Source of the DNA: Fragum whitleyi
Lineage: Eukaryota > Mollusca > Bivalvia > Cardiida > Cardiidae
NCBI GenBank assembly: GCA_948146395.1
Contig: OX411559.1
Span: 31,712,708 to 31,776,707, forward strand
Direction: 5' to 3'
DNA: 64,000 nucleotides
The position numbers and the translations under genes were made by a program. Below the pieces are notes generated by a model, which was given only the letters and a program-made list of their open reading frames with translations, made no database searches and was not told the origin of the DNA. Shown piece after piece: positions 25,165-36,800 of the stretch; position 1 is the first letter of the stretch; each line of letters starts with the position of its first letter.

Positions 25165-25785
25165 GTACAGCTAGCCACATTCTTAAAAAATTTAACTTTC
25201 TTTTTAGAAGAGACTTTAACGATTGGCACTTCCAATTTAATATGAAAGTTACTTCCTGTAAATTTTTGAGGATTTCACAATAACCATGGCTGATTTGACC
25301 TGAATGTTTGCACTTGCTTCTTCCAACCTAAGAGGACATCATAAAAACAGCAAAGGTGACATGAATTTCAACCCAAACAAACTCATTCAGGGCTCCCAAT
25401 AAGGGCAAATACAAGCAATACATTCCAACCACTTTATATCTGTGAAACTTAGTGATTACATATGTACCATATTTCTCCCAATAAACACTCCTGAGAGCTA
25501 TAGATACATAACATGGTCCTGGAGCTTTTATTTAGTATGCATTTTGTGAATTAAAAATCATTGAAATTGATGTCTTTTAGGCTAATTTGAGGTGAATTTT
25601 CTCTAAACAATCATTAGTAAAACATGTACAGGTGCTTCTATTGGGGATGGGGCTATCATTAGAGGAAATACAGCACTTTTGAATCACAGCTCAAATTCGA
25701 TGATTGCAACAACAGAAGTTTAAGCCATCAAGTTAGCGCAATCAAGTTAGCGCATAAACCACCTATATGCACAATCTTAAGCTAT

Positions 25786-25947
25786 TAAGGTAGTGGACCA
25801 ATAATGGATGCGCAGTATTTCGGAACTCGTGATCTTTCACAATATTAACTGAATTTTCCTAATGATTTCATTGGGAAGCCTCAGCTAATGCTGTTAAAGT
25901 TTATGACTTCCGTAATGTTACGGAACTTTTACAGGTCCACTACCTTA
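25786..25947. mobile_element. Foldback element C, second copy
   Basis: TAAGGTAGTGGACCAATAAT and its complement at the right (ACAGGTCCACTACCTTA), same interior as 4458-4620 (GGAACTC, AATATTAACTGA). Confidence 0.9.
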
Positions 25948-26283
25948 AGATGGGCCTTCATGAACTAATGTCTAGTGTTATGGTTCAAATATAAAGGTGC
26001 AAGGTATTACCATGGGTAGGTGATCCACTGAAAATAAACCAATCATTCTCTTTTACCTCAGTCTGATTACTTAAAATCACACTTGCATTATGGATCAGTC
26101 AAAAATTTCGTCTTGATTGAAGGTCCTCTTATCCTTCAACAAAAAGAAAAATACTTTAAAAAGCCATAAATATTTCAGTCCTTTTTCGAAATCTTTTTTT
26201 TTATACTTATTTTATACATATTTAACCATCATTATAGCAGTGGTTCTGAAATAAGCTGCCTGAGTTGTCCATCTTGTCCTTTT

Positions 26284-26450
26284 TATGCCCCCGATAGGGA
26301 GGCATCATAAATTTGACTTGTCCGTCCGTCCGTCTGTCTGTCCGTCTGTCCGTCCGTCCGTCATTCCGTCCAAAAACTTTAACATTGGCCATAACTTCTA
26401 AATCAAAGCGGTGTCGGGGGCATTGTCATCTTACAGTGACAGCTCTTGTT
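26284..26450. mobile_element. TATGCCCCCG element with CCGT leader
   Basis: TATGCCCCCGATAGGGAGG, a CCGTCTGTCTGTCCG-type leader, and GGGGGCAT then ACAGCTCTTGTT at the right; a short member of the element style seen at 42369 and 59142. Confidence 0.65.
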
Positions 26451-26691
26451 TGAAACATTTTTTTAAACCTTAATACCTGATTGTTTCCAGCTTAAAAACT
26501 TCTGTTGAATTTATAGTGACCTTGATTTTGTGGGTATGGGCCTTTATTAGAGGCTCTATAATTTTATAAAATCACAATAAAAAATGGTTGATTTTAACTT
26601 TCCAAAAGACGGTTGGGGTTTTATCAGAGCTTGGTGCTATATTAGAATTTTTATGGTAACTGAAAAATTGTTATAAGAAGCATTTTAAAGA

Positions 26692-27078
26692 CAGAGTTTG
26701 ACACGAACTTATATGAGTAAGGAGTCCTTTGAACTCCCAAGCTATGAAATTAAGGAGACCAAGCTCAAGTAAGGAGTCCAAATTTCATAAGTGGCAGAAC
26801 TTTGTGGAAAAAGAAGAAATTGCTTCTTTTAGACAAATTTCTCCTTCAAAGGAGATGTTTTTCTTTGAAAGAAACTACTATTTATGCAAGCATATTATAT
26901 CTTCAACACTTTTAGTAGTGAAAAAATATGTAAAGTTTTGATGAGGATTGAAATAGAAACTGTCCTGAGTATTGATTAATTATCATGTAGATTTGACTCC
27001 TTGCTTATAAAATGAAGGAGTCCCAACTGGTAAACAAGGAGTCTCAGACTCCCGGACTCCCCTTAGTGTCAAACTCTG
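26692..27078. mobile_element. Inverted-repeat element (CAGAGTTTGACAC)
   Basis: 13-bp perfect terminal inverted repeats CAGAGTTTGACAC / GTGTCAAACTCTG enclose 387 bp with repeated AAGGAGTC motifs (GTAAGGAGTCC, GAAGGAGTCC, CAAGGAGTC). Confidence 0.85.
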
Positions 27079-27151
27079 AAAGAAACAAACAATTTAAAAC
27101 TAGGAAACTTCATTCCTACTGAATTTATGTAAGAGTGGAAAGGAAGTATTT

Positions 27152-28800
27152 TGTTGATTTCGTGGAGATAAAAAACTAAAAACCAATTCACATTTATGAA
27201 TATGCAATGTGGAATCTAGACTGGTTAACCTGTCCCAATCTACGCTACCCTCCGATACTGGGACAGGAAAAACCTAATTTTTACCATGCAGGTTTCTGCA
27301 TGGTAACAATTGCGCATGCGCAAGGATGGGCTGAGTTTATTGGAAGGAAATACCTTGTCGAACCGAGGGTTATGAACGCTTTACTTACCATTGATTTGAT
27401 ATCCCTTGACTCTAGAAGATGGGAAAGGAAATGACTTTATGATAAAATACTCTACCGCTATTTGTTCACTTATAGACCTTTTTATTTATATGATCAATCT
27501 TATTTCATCATTGATGAGAAAAGAAATTTAAATATGATAAAGTTGATGTTTAGAAAAACTTCTATTAACACAATTTCTTTATAATGTGACATTAGCATTC
27601 GTTTGCAATGGAAAACGTTTAGACCACTGATTGAATAATTTTTGTTACCCGCATTCGGTTACCTGAAAGAGTTTTTTGTTCTTTTTCCGATTGTAATATT
27701 GTGGTTAATAAGCACCGAAAGATGAGAAATCCATTTTGCATGGAAAGCATAAAAATTTCATAAATATATATAGTTTCATAAATAAATATATAGTTTTCTG
27801 TTTTTCGTGTTGCGATATAGGGAAATTCATAATCACTTATCAGACAGCGTGAGACGCGAATGACCAAGTGAAACGAGTCAAAACTTTTTATTTACACAAT
27901 AAATAATCTTCCTGTACTAGTATGTTTTCTGTCATAAGGTTCATGTTCCATTTTTTTGTAATGCAAAAACATTAAAATTGAAATGTAAGATAACTTAGAT
28001 AGTGAAAATTTCTCTTGTGCAAATACCGCTCAGTTTTCATAAGAAAAGAATTTGGATAATTATTCGTCGATGTGCTCAGTACCAAAGCCGCGCAACTACA
28101 GTTTTATGCTAACTATACTTGTGTGATTTTATTAACTATACTTGCGTGATTTTAGTGGCCCATCGAAAATATAATAAACTTAAAAAAATCTGGGGATTCA
28201 TTTTAATAAAATAGAGTTAAGACGAAAGAGAGAATTTAAATATTTATCTTATACATGTTTCGGAAAGAAGGGAGCCCAGATGTTTCAACGCTGAATATAC
28301 ATGACACGCGATTCCAAGACCGCGGTCTCTTTCATCTATATATTGAAATCGGGAATTTAACTGTAATTAACCTTGAATTCTGTCTGCGTTATTATATCTT
28401 TTTGTACACGGCCTTTGTCGACACGCCATGCCCATATACAAAATGGCCAATCAGAAGCATCTATGCATTTTGGCCAATGAAACGAAAGGATACAACGGAC
28501 CAATGATATCCATGCTAACATTAGGTTTTACCTGTCTCAATATCGACAGATTGAGACAGGCTCGCCAGTCAATGTGGAATCATACATTTATGAGTGTGGT
28601 TTGGTTTTTAGTTTCATACCTCCATGAAATTAAACAATACTATCTTCATATCTTGCAATTTAATTCAATTTCTTTTTGGACTACTTTGTATGCAGTTTAC
28701 ATAATGGCCGCTTTCTCAAATTTTATTTTCATTCAGGAATAAACCCAATTTTTAGCCAATCAAAATTCATAACTCTTGATAGACACAACTAAAATTATTG
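27152..28800. mobile_element. Element F interrupted by a CCTGTCCCAATCT element
   Basis: Outer flanks (TTGATTTCGTGGAG... at 27155; TTTTTAGTTTCATACCTCCA at 28605 on) match element F at 63628. The insert (about 27225-28567) has hairpins CCTGTCCCAATCT / GGGACAGG at the left and CCTGTCTCAATATCG / AGATTGAGACAGG at the right. The insert shares 27353-27440 with 7150-7265. Its open frames (27207-27434, 28255-28506) lack known motifs. Confidence 0.65.
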
Positions 28801-29107
28801 CAAATTGTTCAAATATATTATTATTATATTTATTAGATTTGATACAAATATGCAACCATGTGTCAGAAGGATGGCCAGCTGTTGCAGTGAATCATTGTTG
28901 ATTTTAAAGTGTGTTAAATTAGTGAATGGATCTCTGATGAATTAGTTTACAGAGAATACAAAACATTTACAGAGAAAAATACAGAAAAACTTTTGAATTC
29001 TTATGGAAAGAAAAGTATTGTATTGAAAGTTCTTTAACTGGATATGTTATGTCTGAACTCTAATTATTAATATTGATGGCTTCAGTAGGGATGTAGGAAT
29101 ATGGCTC

Positions 29108-29467
29108 AGGGCTCGTGTTTGACCCTTAAACCAGGGTTTTGACCCTTAAAAATCTGAAATATCTTAATTTGACCCCTAGAAATTTCTCACAAGGGGGTCA
29201 TTTTGACCCCCTTGAGAGGAATTACTAAAGGTCAAAATTTGGTTCTATACCTAAGATTTTCACAAATTACTATCTTAAGTTCTGCAAATTAATTACTTGT
29301 TTAATATCGTTACACAAAACAGTTAAAGCCACTCTTAAATGTGCAAAATTCTACTTATGATTTGCTTTTTCTGTCATTTTGACCCCTTAAAATTCAGATT
29401 TGACTCCCAGAATATCTAAGGTGAGGAGTCAATGACTCCCCAATTTCAAACACTAACACGAGCCCTG
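29108..29467. mobile_element. MITE-G (CAGGGCTCGTGTT ends)
   Basis: CAGGGCTCGTGTTTGACCC at the left and CAAACACTAACACGAGCCCTG at the right are inverted; the inside is rich in TTTGACCCC. Other copies: 33953-35893 (interrupted) and about 37690-38025. Confidence 0.85.
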
Positions 29468-30141
29468 ATGGCTTTTGTCCGCTTGTCCCTGGACAAGCAA
29501 AATATTATTTTCTACTTGTCCAAGAACAAATTGAACTTGTTCAGAAGAATGAAAATACATAAATTTTGATTAAACATTGTTTTTAAAGAGGCTTGGCATG
29601 TGAATTTTACACCCCTGGCTTCAGACAAGAGAAAATAATTTTCATTTGTGACTGAGATATTATGCAGGGCTCAAGCTAGTATTTTTGCAGTGGTTCTGAA
29701 ATATTTTGAAAGTCTGCTTGTTCATGGACAAGTAACTATCACAAACTGGCTTGTCCATATCTAGAACCTACTTGTCCGGTGAATTTTGAAAACAAAGTTG
29801 ATGTTGCCTAATCCTTGAAATAGACTTGCTGTTGACATGGGATGACATGGAATATCAAAAAAACGGCTAACTTTTTAAAAGAATATTTTTCTCTTAGAGT
29901 TTTTTTCACTTGTCTACGGACAACCTAGCCATGAAAATCGTGCAGCTTAATAGACAAGTAGGACAACTTGGGCAGCTTATTTCAGAACCACTGGTTTGAA
30001 ATATGGGAATCATTGACTACTCATCCATGATACTCTTAGGTCAAAACTGAGTACAAAGGGGTCAAGTTAACAGAAATAGCAAATCATGAGTAGAACCTTT
30101 AAAGATTTTAAGAAAATGGTGAAACTTTTCTTGTAAATATA
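29468..30141. other. Repeat-like CTTGTCC segment, no gene
   Basis: CTTGTCC/GGACAAG phrases in both orientations and GTGGTTCTGAAATA at 29690, near-inverted TATTTCAGAACCACTGG at 29978, suggest a decayed inverted-repeat element; a half copy is at 26238-26280. Confidence 0.5.
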
Positions 30142-30389
30142 TTAACCCTTGTCATTCATGCTAATCTCACAATATTCCAGATTGGCAGGAGGTAAAGACA
30201 AAGATCAGACTGCATATTTTCAGTCTGATTTTTGTCTACATCACCTGATTTAATTTTTCAAATCAAAAAAGTTTCAAAATTGTATTTTCAAAACCAAATG
30301 CTGACTCACAACTACAAAAAACAGAGCTTTCAGCACTTTGAATTAAATATAATTTTACCAAGGTTTTTATTCAGCATGACAAGGGTTAA
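30142..30389 (-). mobile_element. MITE-I (TTAACCCTTGTCAT ends)
   Basis: TTAACCCTTGTCATTCATGC at the left and TTCAGCATGACAAGGGTTAA at the right are inverted. It lies just upstream of the putative UTR acceptor. Other copies: 38239-38489, 48503-48746. Confidence 0.85.
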
Positions 30390-30494
30390 GTTAGATATTG
30401 TACAAGATGCATTATAGAAAATTAAAGGGTAAATCCTATTTTTGACTCTTTGAATTTTTTCTCAAGAGGTTCACAATGACTATTTTATTTACAG

Positions 30495-30738
30495 GAGCAT
30501 CTTAGGGAAAGACTCAACAGTGAAATCAATTGCAAGTTGATGAAGAAATGAGTAAAGAGAAACATTCATTGGATAGAGCTATAGTCTTTGATAACTAGAA
30601 ATACAAGAAATCCAACCTGCATCCAGTAATTTCCAACTGAATCCAGCAATTTCCAACCGCATCCAGCAATTTCAAACCGCATCCAGCAATTTCAAACCGC
30701 ATCCAGCAATTTCCAACAGCATCCAGCAATGTGATCAC
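30495..30738 (+). other. 5' UTR of the KIAA0319-like gene (inferred)
   Basis: Directly upstream of the signal-peptide start. The phrase TTTTATTTACAG ending at 30494 is a good splice acceptor, so this UTR may begin at 30495 and be joined to a more distal non-coding exon. An in-frame TAA at 30592-30594 is the last stop before the ATG, so coding cannot extend further 5' in this exon. The UTR holds a 20-bp minisatellite (about 30610-30732). Extent is inference. Confidence 0.4.
30610..30732 (+). repeat. 20-bp minisatellite in the 5' UTR
   Basis: About six head-to-tail units of CATCCAGCAATTTCAAACCG and close variants end seven bases before the first in-frame ATG (30739). The unit is not a multiple of three, so the array reads through all three frames. 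It has no in-frame stop after 30594, so the frame is open across the array, but it contains no in-frame ATG. Confidence 0.9.
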
Positions 30739-30826
30739 ATGACAATGATGATTACAAGAAAAGCTCAAGCTTCAAGTTTCTGGCTTTTTCTGATAAAATG
30801 GATATTACTTAGTGCTGTGTCAAGAT
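30739..30826 (+). CDS. Exon 1: signal peptide
   Basis: ATG at 30739 is the first in-frame start after the stop at 30592; further in-frame ATGs at 30745 and 30748 are alternatives. It encodes about 29 residues with a basic start (ITRK) and the hydrophobic run FWLFLIKWILLSAVS, typical of a cleaved signal peptide. It ends AGA T before GTGAGT at 30827 (phase 1) and joins in frame to the MANSC exon. There is no homology support beyond position, phase and signal character. Confidence 0.75.
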
Positions 30827-33800
30827 GTGAGTATCTTAGTTTTCAATGTTAGTCACTTACCAGAGTAAGTAGTTGAGTCTGAGAAAAGTTTTATAACATT
30901 GGGCCCTGGTCTCAGCTTCAGCAAAGCCTTGTCATGATAAATTCTTCCAACCTCGACTAGATAACATTGATATTTTAAGACACATACATATTATTCTCTA
31001 GATATCATTATCCCATACTTTTCCTTGCCTTTTCTCTTAAACCTTATCACACTGAAATAAAATAGTGTCAAAAATGTTAATTTGCTCTTTCCAGAAAGTG
31101 AATACTTAAAGATAGCTGATAACTGCTTGTTTCATGCAAGATTGTTTTATCTTTCATTGAGTGAATAATGAAAGCTATATATGCACGAGTCGCAAAGCCA
31201 CCAGTGAAAATGAAGCTTTTGTTGTGCATGAAATGAAAGTTTTATTCATCTTACGAAACAACAACAACAAAAAATCAATTATAAATATTCTATTTCTTCT
31301 ATGAAAGAATCAGAGGAAGTATGTACATTTCAGAACTATTTTTTTTTAAAGCAACATCATGAAAATGATGAAATCATTTAAGCCAGTGTGTGACATTTCC
31401 AACAATTTCACATGTGTGCATAGCGAAGTATCTGGCCAGCCTGTGCATCCACACAGGCTGACCAGAGTCTTTGCCTTGCACTATGGAGATAGATATGGTC
31501 TTAACACCTATTCAGGCAGTCAGGGTATATTCTAATTGCATTATGTGGCTGTTTTTGTTGCTCAATGTGTCACTAATACGCACATGTGAAATTGTTGGAA
31601 ATGTCACGCACTGGCTCATTTGTTTACTTTGATCCACTGAGATAATTACAAATAGGGTGATAAGAACAAAATGCAATTTTTAATCTTTTGGTAATTTCAA
31701 TTATTTGGCAGTGAGATTTCTAATTGATAATTTACCATATTCCATGATAATCCTCTGAAAAGTGCTAAAGAAATAGAAAATGTTTTGGGGAAAGGGGAAA
31801 TTACACACTTATAATTAGTTATCTGTAGCATCAAAGCTGCTTTCCATTTAAACAGTATTGTCTTTGTCTTTGTAAGAATTTCAGCAATCAATGTTTGATT
31901 AGTGGGCAGGCTTTAAAAAGCTGTAGATACAGCATTTTTATTACGCACTGGGGAAAACATTCTTTTACAGAGGTATCAATAAGAGGGGATAAATCCATTC
32001 TAAAATCTTGTAGAAACCCTATGTTGTGGGTAGTGATGGGCAGATTAATGGATCATAATTGATAATCAGTTGGTTTTGGCTTCCGATTGTGATAATCAAC
32101 TAAGAAATTTCAAAGAAATTTCATAATCAACTGATCAGTTCCCAAAACATACACGAAAGCCATTGCATATTTTTTTTGAAACTGACATCATTTTGATGGC
32201 TTAGCATGAAACTGTTGTAACTGCCTACAGGTATGTTTATATGTATATAAACATATAAGTAGTTACAACTGTTTCACAATGAGCCTTGAACTTTATTAAA
32301 GTTGGAAAAAAATCTGCAGAAAGAGTCTTAAGGTCATAAACTTTAACTAAACTTTCACATTCTTCAAAGGCTTATACTCTCTGTGTGCTGTATTCATTTT
32401 TAAGAAAACTTTTGTACAATCGATCATTAGTTGATTAATTCTTCCAACTTAAAACCGATTATCCATTGTGATTTGATGCCGATTGACCTACACTAGTTGT
32501 GGGTACTCATTTGAATTGTCTCCATAAGACGATTCCAATGAGAACAAATAAAATAGTGTTTGCTCAATTTTTTTCTGTATCTGGATCTAAAATTCAAAAT
32601 CCCTCATCTATTTGTAGCTCTGTTTTAAAAAAAGTTACACCTACCGTTGGACCCCCACCCCCTCCCCCCATAAAAAAATTATTGACCCTTGCATATTATT
32701 TTCTCTCTGTTTTAGATTGTATTTGTAACGTCTGTGACAATCCAGGAGATATAACGCAAGATGAAATGAGGTCCATACTTCACGTAAAATCCGTTCCGAG
32801 GGGTTTGTTCAGTGCTGGGGAGTACGAGGAAATTGACATGGAGAAGCCCGACCCTGCCGTGTGTTTATTGAAGTGTTGTGAAAATATGCTGTGTAATGTG
32901 GCCTGGTTTACACACCAGAGGTGTTACACGATTATGTGTAATCAGACGGAGAGGGATGCGTGTGATCCTGTGAACCAGACGAAAGAGGAGTTTGCCGATA
33001 CTATCTTCATGCAAGTCAGGAGTTTAGGTAAGTTTTGAGCTTATGCTTGAATTCTAGGGTGTGTGTTGAACCTGCTTGCAATGAGCAAGAAGCAATGTGT
33101 ATTAGTGTGTCTGTTTGTCCATCTGTCAACCATCTGATTTTGTCTCGACAATTACTCCTAAATTTATGGATTGGTCTTAAAATAACTTGGCATTATTGTT
33201 CCCTATCATGGAAAGAAATTCAAAGCAATTTCAGATTGCTCAATGTCACGGCTAAAGGCCAAATGTTAAAATTACACTTATCTAGAGCTATGGTCAGAAA
33301 TTTATGGGCTTGGGATTAGTTATTCTGTTACAACCACCTATTTAACCAAAAATCTAAAATCTCTTTCTTTACCCTCAAAAATATCATATCAAACTAGGAC
33401 TCTTTTTGACTCCTGATTTTTTAAGTGATGCATATAACTCTTGAAAGTTTTATTTAAATGAATTTAAAGTTCTTATCTTGATAGGACATTCAAATTATAT
33501 GTATTATATGAATCTCTTAAAGAGTTGAGGCAGATACTTAGGAAAGCCTATCAAAGTAACAATGAATTCCTGGTATTTTACAGTCTAGAAATATCCTAAC
33601 TTTAGTCCTCGGACTCATAGTAGCTACCATGCACCAGATCCATGAGTCCTTTAGTTATTTGCCAGCATTATTTTCGTAGCATGAAATTTTGAAAAAAATG
33701 GTCAGTACATTTAGATTAAGAGTATGATAGGGAAGAAATTATGGAAAAAGAAGAAATTGCTTGTGACAAGCAATTTCTCCTTTCTCACAATGTTATTCAT

Positions 33801-36800
33801 ACAATAGACCATCATAATTGTAGATCAATCAAAAATAGATATAGTTTCAACAGAGGACCTGCATAGACTAGAGTTTTGTAAAATTATATTAACTTGAAAG
33901 AGATCTCTGCAAAATCTTCTAATTTTGTCAATCACAGGGTTTTAGTCTGATTCAGGGCTTGTGTTTGACCCTTAAACCAGGGTTTTGACCCTCCAAATTC
34001 TGTAAATATCCTATTTTGACCCTTAGAATTGTAAGGGTCAAAACTGAGTTTCACCACTCAAATTTTCTATGTTGTATTTTGCATTCTATTTAGAGTTTGA
34101 CTTTTTAATTTCTGACTACTATTATTTCAAGAAAAGGTCACACTGAAAGTCAAAATTCTACTCTCACCATCTGTTGTTTTTAGCTCACCTGAGCACGTAG
34201 TGCTCAAGGGAGCTATTGTGATCGATCATTGTCCGTCGTCCGTCTGTCCGTCTGTGCGTCGCGGGGTCAACTTTTTCTTTAAACGACATCTCCTCCTAAA
34301 CTTATGGGTCATAATCAACCAAACTTGGCAGAAATTTTCGTTGGGTGGTCCCTTATGAAAATTGCTCAAATGAAAAGGATCCGTGCCATATCACGGGAAA
34401 AGGGGCCTTTATGACAAATTTCTTGTTTTCACTCTAGAAGCCACAAATACTGTCCAATCTTCATGAAACTTCGTCAGAATATTTGTTAGGTCATGAGGAT
34501 GAAGTCTATTGAAAATGGGAAGGATCCGTGCCATTTCACAGAAAAAGCCGTCTTAATGACAATTTTGTCAACAATATCTTTAAACGACATCTCCTCCTAA
34601 GTTTATGGGTCAAAATCAACCAAACTTGGCAGAAATATTCCTTGGGTTGTCCATTATGAAAATTGCTCAAATGGAAAGGATCCGTGCCATATCACGGGAA
34701 AAGGGGCCTTAATGACAATATTTTTGTTTTCACTCTAGAAGCCACAAATACTGTCCAATCTTCATGAAACTTGGTCAGAATATTTGTTAGGTCATAAGGA
34801 TGAAGTCTATTGAAAATGGGAAGGATCCATGCCATTTCACAGAAAAAGCCGCCTTAATGACAATTTTGTCAACAATATCTTTAAACGACATCTCCTCCTA
34901 AACTTATGGGTTAAAATCAACCAAACTTGGCAGAAATATTCCTTGGGTTGTCCCTTATGAAAATTGCTCAAATGGAAAGGATCCGTGCCATATCACAGGA
35001 AAAGGGGTTTTAATGACAAATTTCTTGTTTTCACTCTAGAAGCCACAAATACGGTCCAATCTTCATGAAACTTGGTCAGAATATTTGTTAGGTCATGAGG
35101 ATGAAGTCTATCGAAAATGGGAAGGATCCATGCCATATCACAGAAAAAGGCGCCTTAATGACAATTTTGTCAAGAATATCTTTAAACGACATCTCCTCCT
35201 AAACTTATGGGTCAAAATCAACCAAACTTGGCAGAAATATTCCTTGGGTTGTCCCTTATGAAAATTGCTCAAATGGAAAGGATCTGTGCCATATCACGGG
35301 AAAAGGGGCCTTAATGACAAATTTCTTGTTTAGACTCTAGAAGCCACAGATATGGTCCAATTTTCATGAAACTTGGTCAGAATGTTTGTTAGGTCATGAG
35401 GATGAAGTCTATTGAAAATGGAAAGGATCCGTGCCATATCACAGGAAAAGGCGTCTTGATGACAATTTTTTTGTTTACTCTCTAGAAGCCACAAATATGG
35501 TCCAACCATCATGAAAGTTTGTCAGAATGTTTGTTAGGTCATGAGGATGAAGTCTATTGAAAATGGGAAGTATACATGCCATATCATGGGAAAAGGGGCC
35601 TTAATGACAATTTTCTCGTAAGAGCTCCAAACGCCACAAATATAGTCCAATCTTCTTGAAACTTGATCAAAATGTTTGCCAGGTCACAAGAATGAACTCT
35701 GTTGAAAATGAGAAGGTTCATGCCATATCATAGGAAATGGAGTCTTAATGATAATTTACTTGAAATATCAGGTGAGTGATTTAGGGCCCTCAGGGTCCTC
35801 TTGTTTACCCTTTTAGAATAAGTTTTGACCCCAAGAATCTAATTGTTTAGGAGTAAATGACTCCTCAATTTCAAACACTAACAGGAGCCCTGCTGACCGC
35901 AACGAAATTGGGTCCAAAGGACTCAATTGTCAGAATCTTAGGGGTCCTTTCTAAGAGTTTTGGAGTCCCTGTGTGATATTAAGATTATTACCTTTAAAAA
36001 CTGAAATTGTTTTCACATGCATTTAGAGCTATTACCTTGTTAGAGCTAAAGAGAATATTTTTTTATATACTGACTATTTGGGGCTCAACATCAGGAAAGA
36101 ATTGAAGGCTGTTTTAAACAGTCTTCAAATCTTTTCTGAAGCTGATCCAAAAAAGGTCTTTGGGACTCACACCAGATGGTTTTGAGTGTCCTGGCTACTT
36201 ATTTTAGGGTCTCAGACTCCCAAAACCTGTGTCCCGTAAAACCCTACAATCGTATAATGTTGTCATCTGCTTAATGGCTAATAAACATTAGTTCAATAAA
36301 AAGGATTAACAGAGTTATTGGACTAGCAGATTTACAAGGCTAGAGACAGAGAAAAGTGATATCTCTCTTTGAACCACAATACAGCAAATATCAGTTATCA
36401 ATAAACCTCAATTCTTGTGTTTGTTTTGCAAATTGCTTGATGTAAAATATCTGGCTTTTAATTCCCTGGTCTCAATTTATTAGCTTGGCTGATTTGGGAA
36501 AAATCATAAATAAGATCTAAGTTTTATTGTCATCATGCACCTTTGTATCATTGGTGATTGTATAACCATAGTGGCAAACTAATGATATTCCTGAATATGT
36601 TTTCTTGATCTTGGTGGGTGGTTTCGATATCAAAAGTGCAACTAAAATTTTGAAAGCTCTCGTAGCGCCTTTTTAAGAATTCTGCCCCTTTTTCAACACT
36701 AAGTGTCTGGGGGGGGGGGGGGGGGGGGGAGTTTATATGCGAAGCAAAATCCTCAGGCTCCGTCCTCAGATTTTTCTTTTTCCATATAACTTCTCCATCA

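Noticed and set aside
25060..25245. A 61-codon gene
   Set aside because: The sequence looks somewhat protein-like, but I recognise no family and a likely donor falls in its middle; kept only as a possible UTR exon.
30610..30732. CRISPR-like array
   Set aside because: The 20-bp units are contiguous with no spacers, and this is a eukaryotic 5' UTR.
32499..32715. An extended N-terminus for the MANSC exon
   Set aside because: The upstream frame has no signal-peptide character and is followed by a good TTTTAG acceptor at the domain start.
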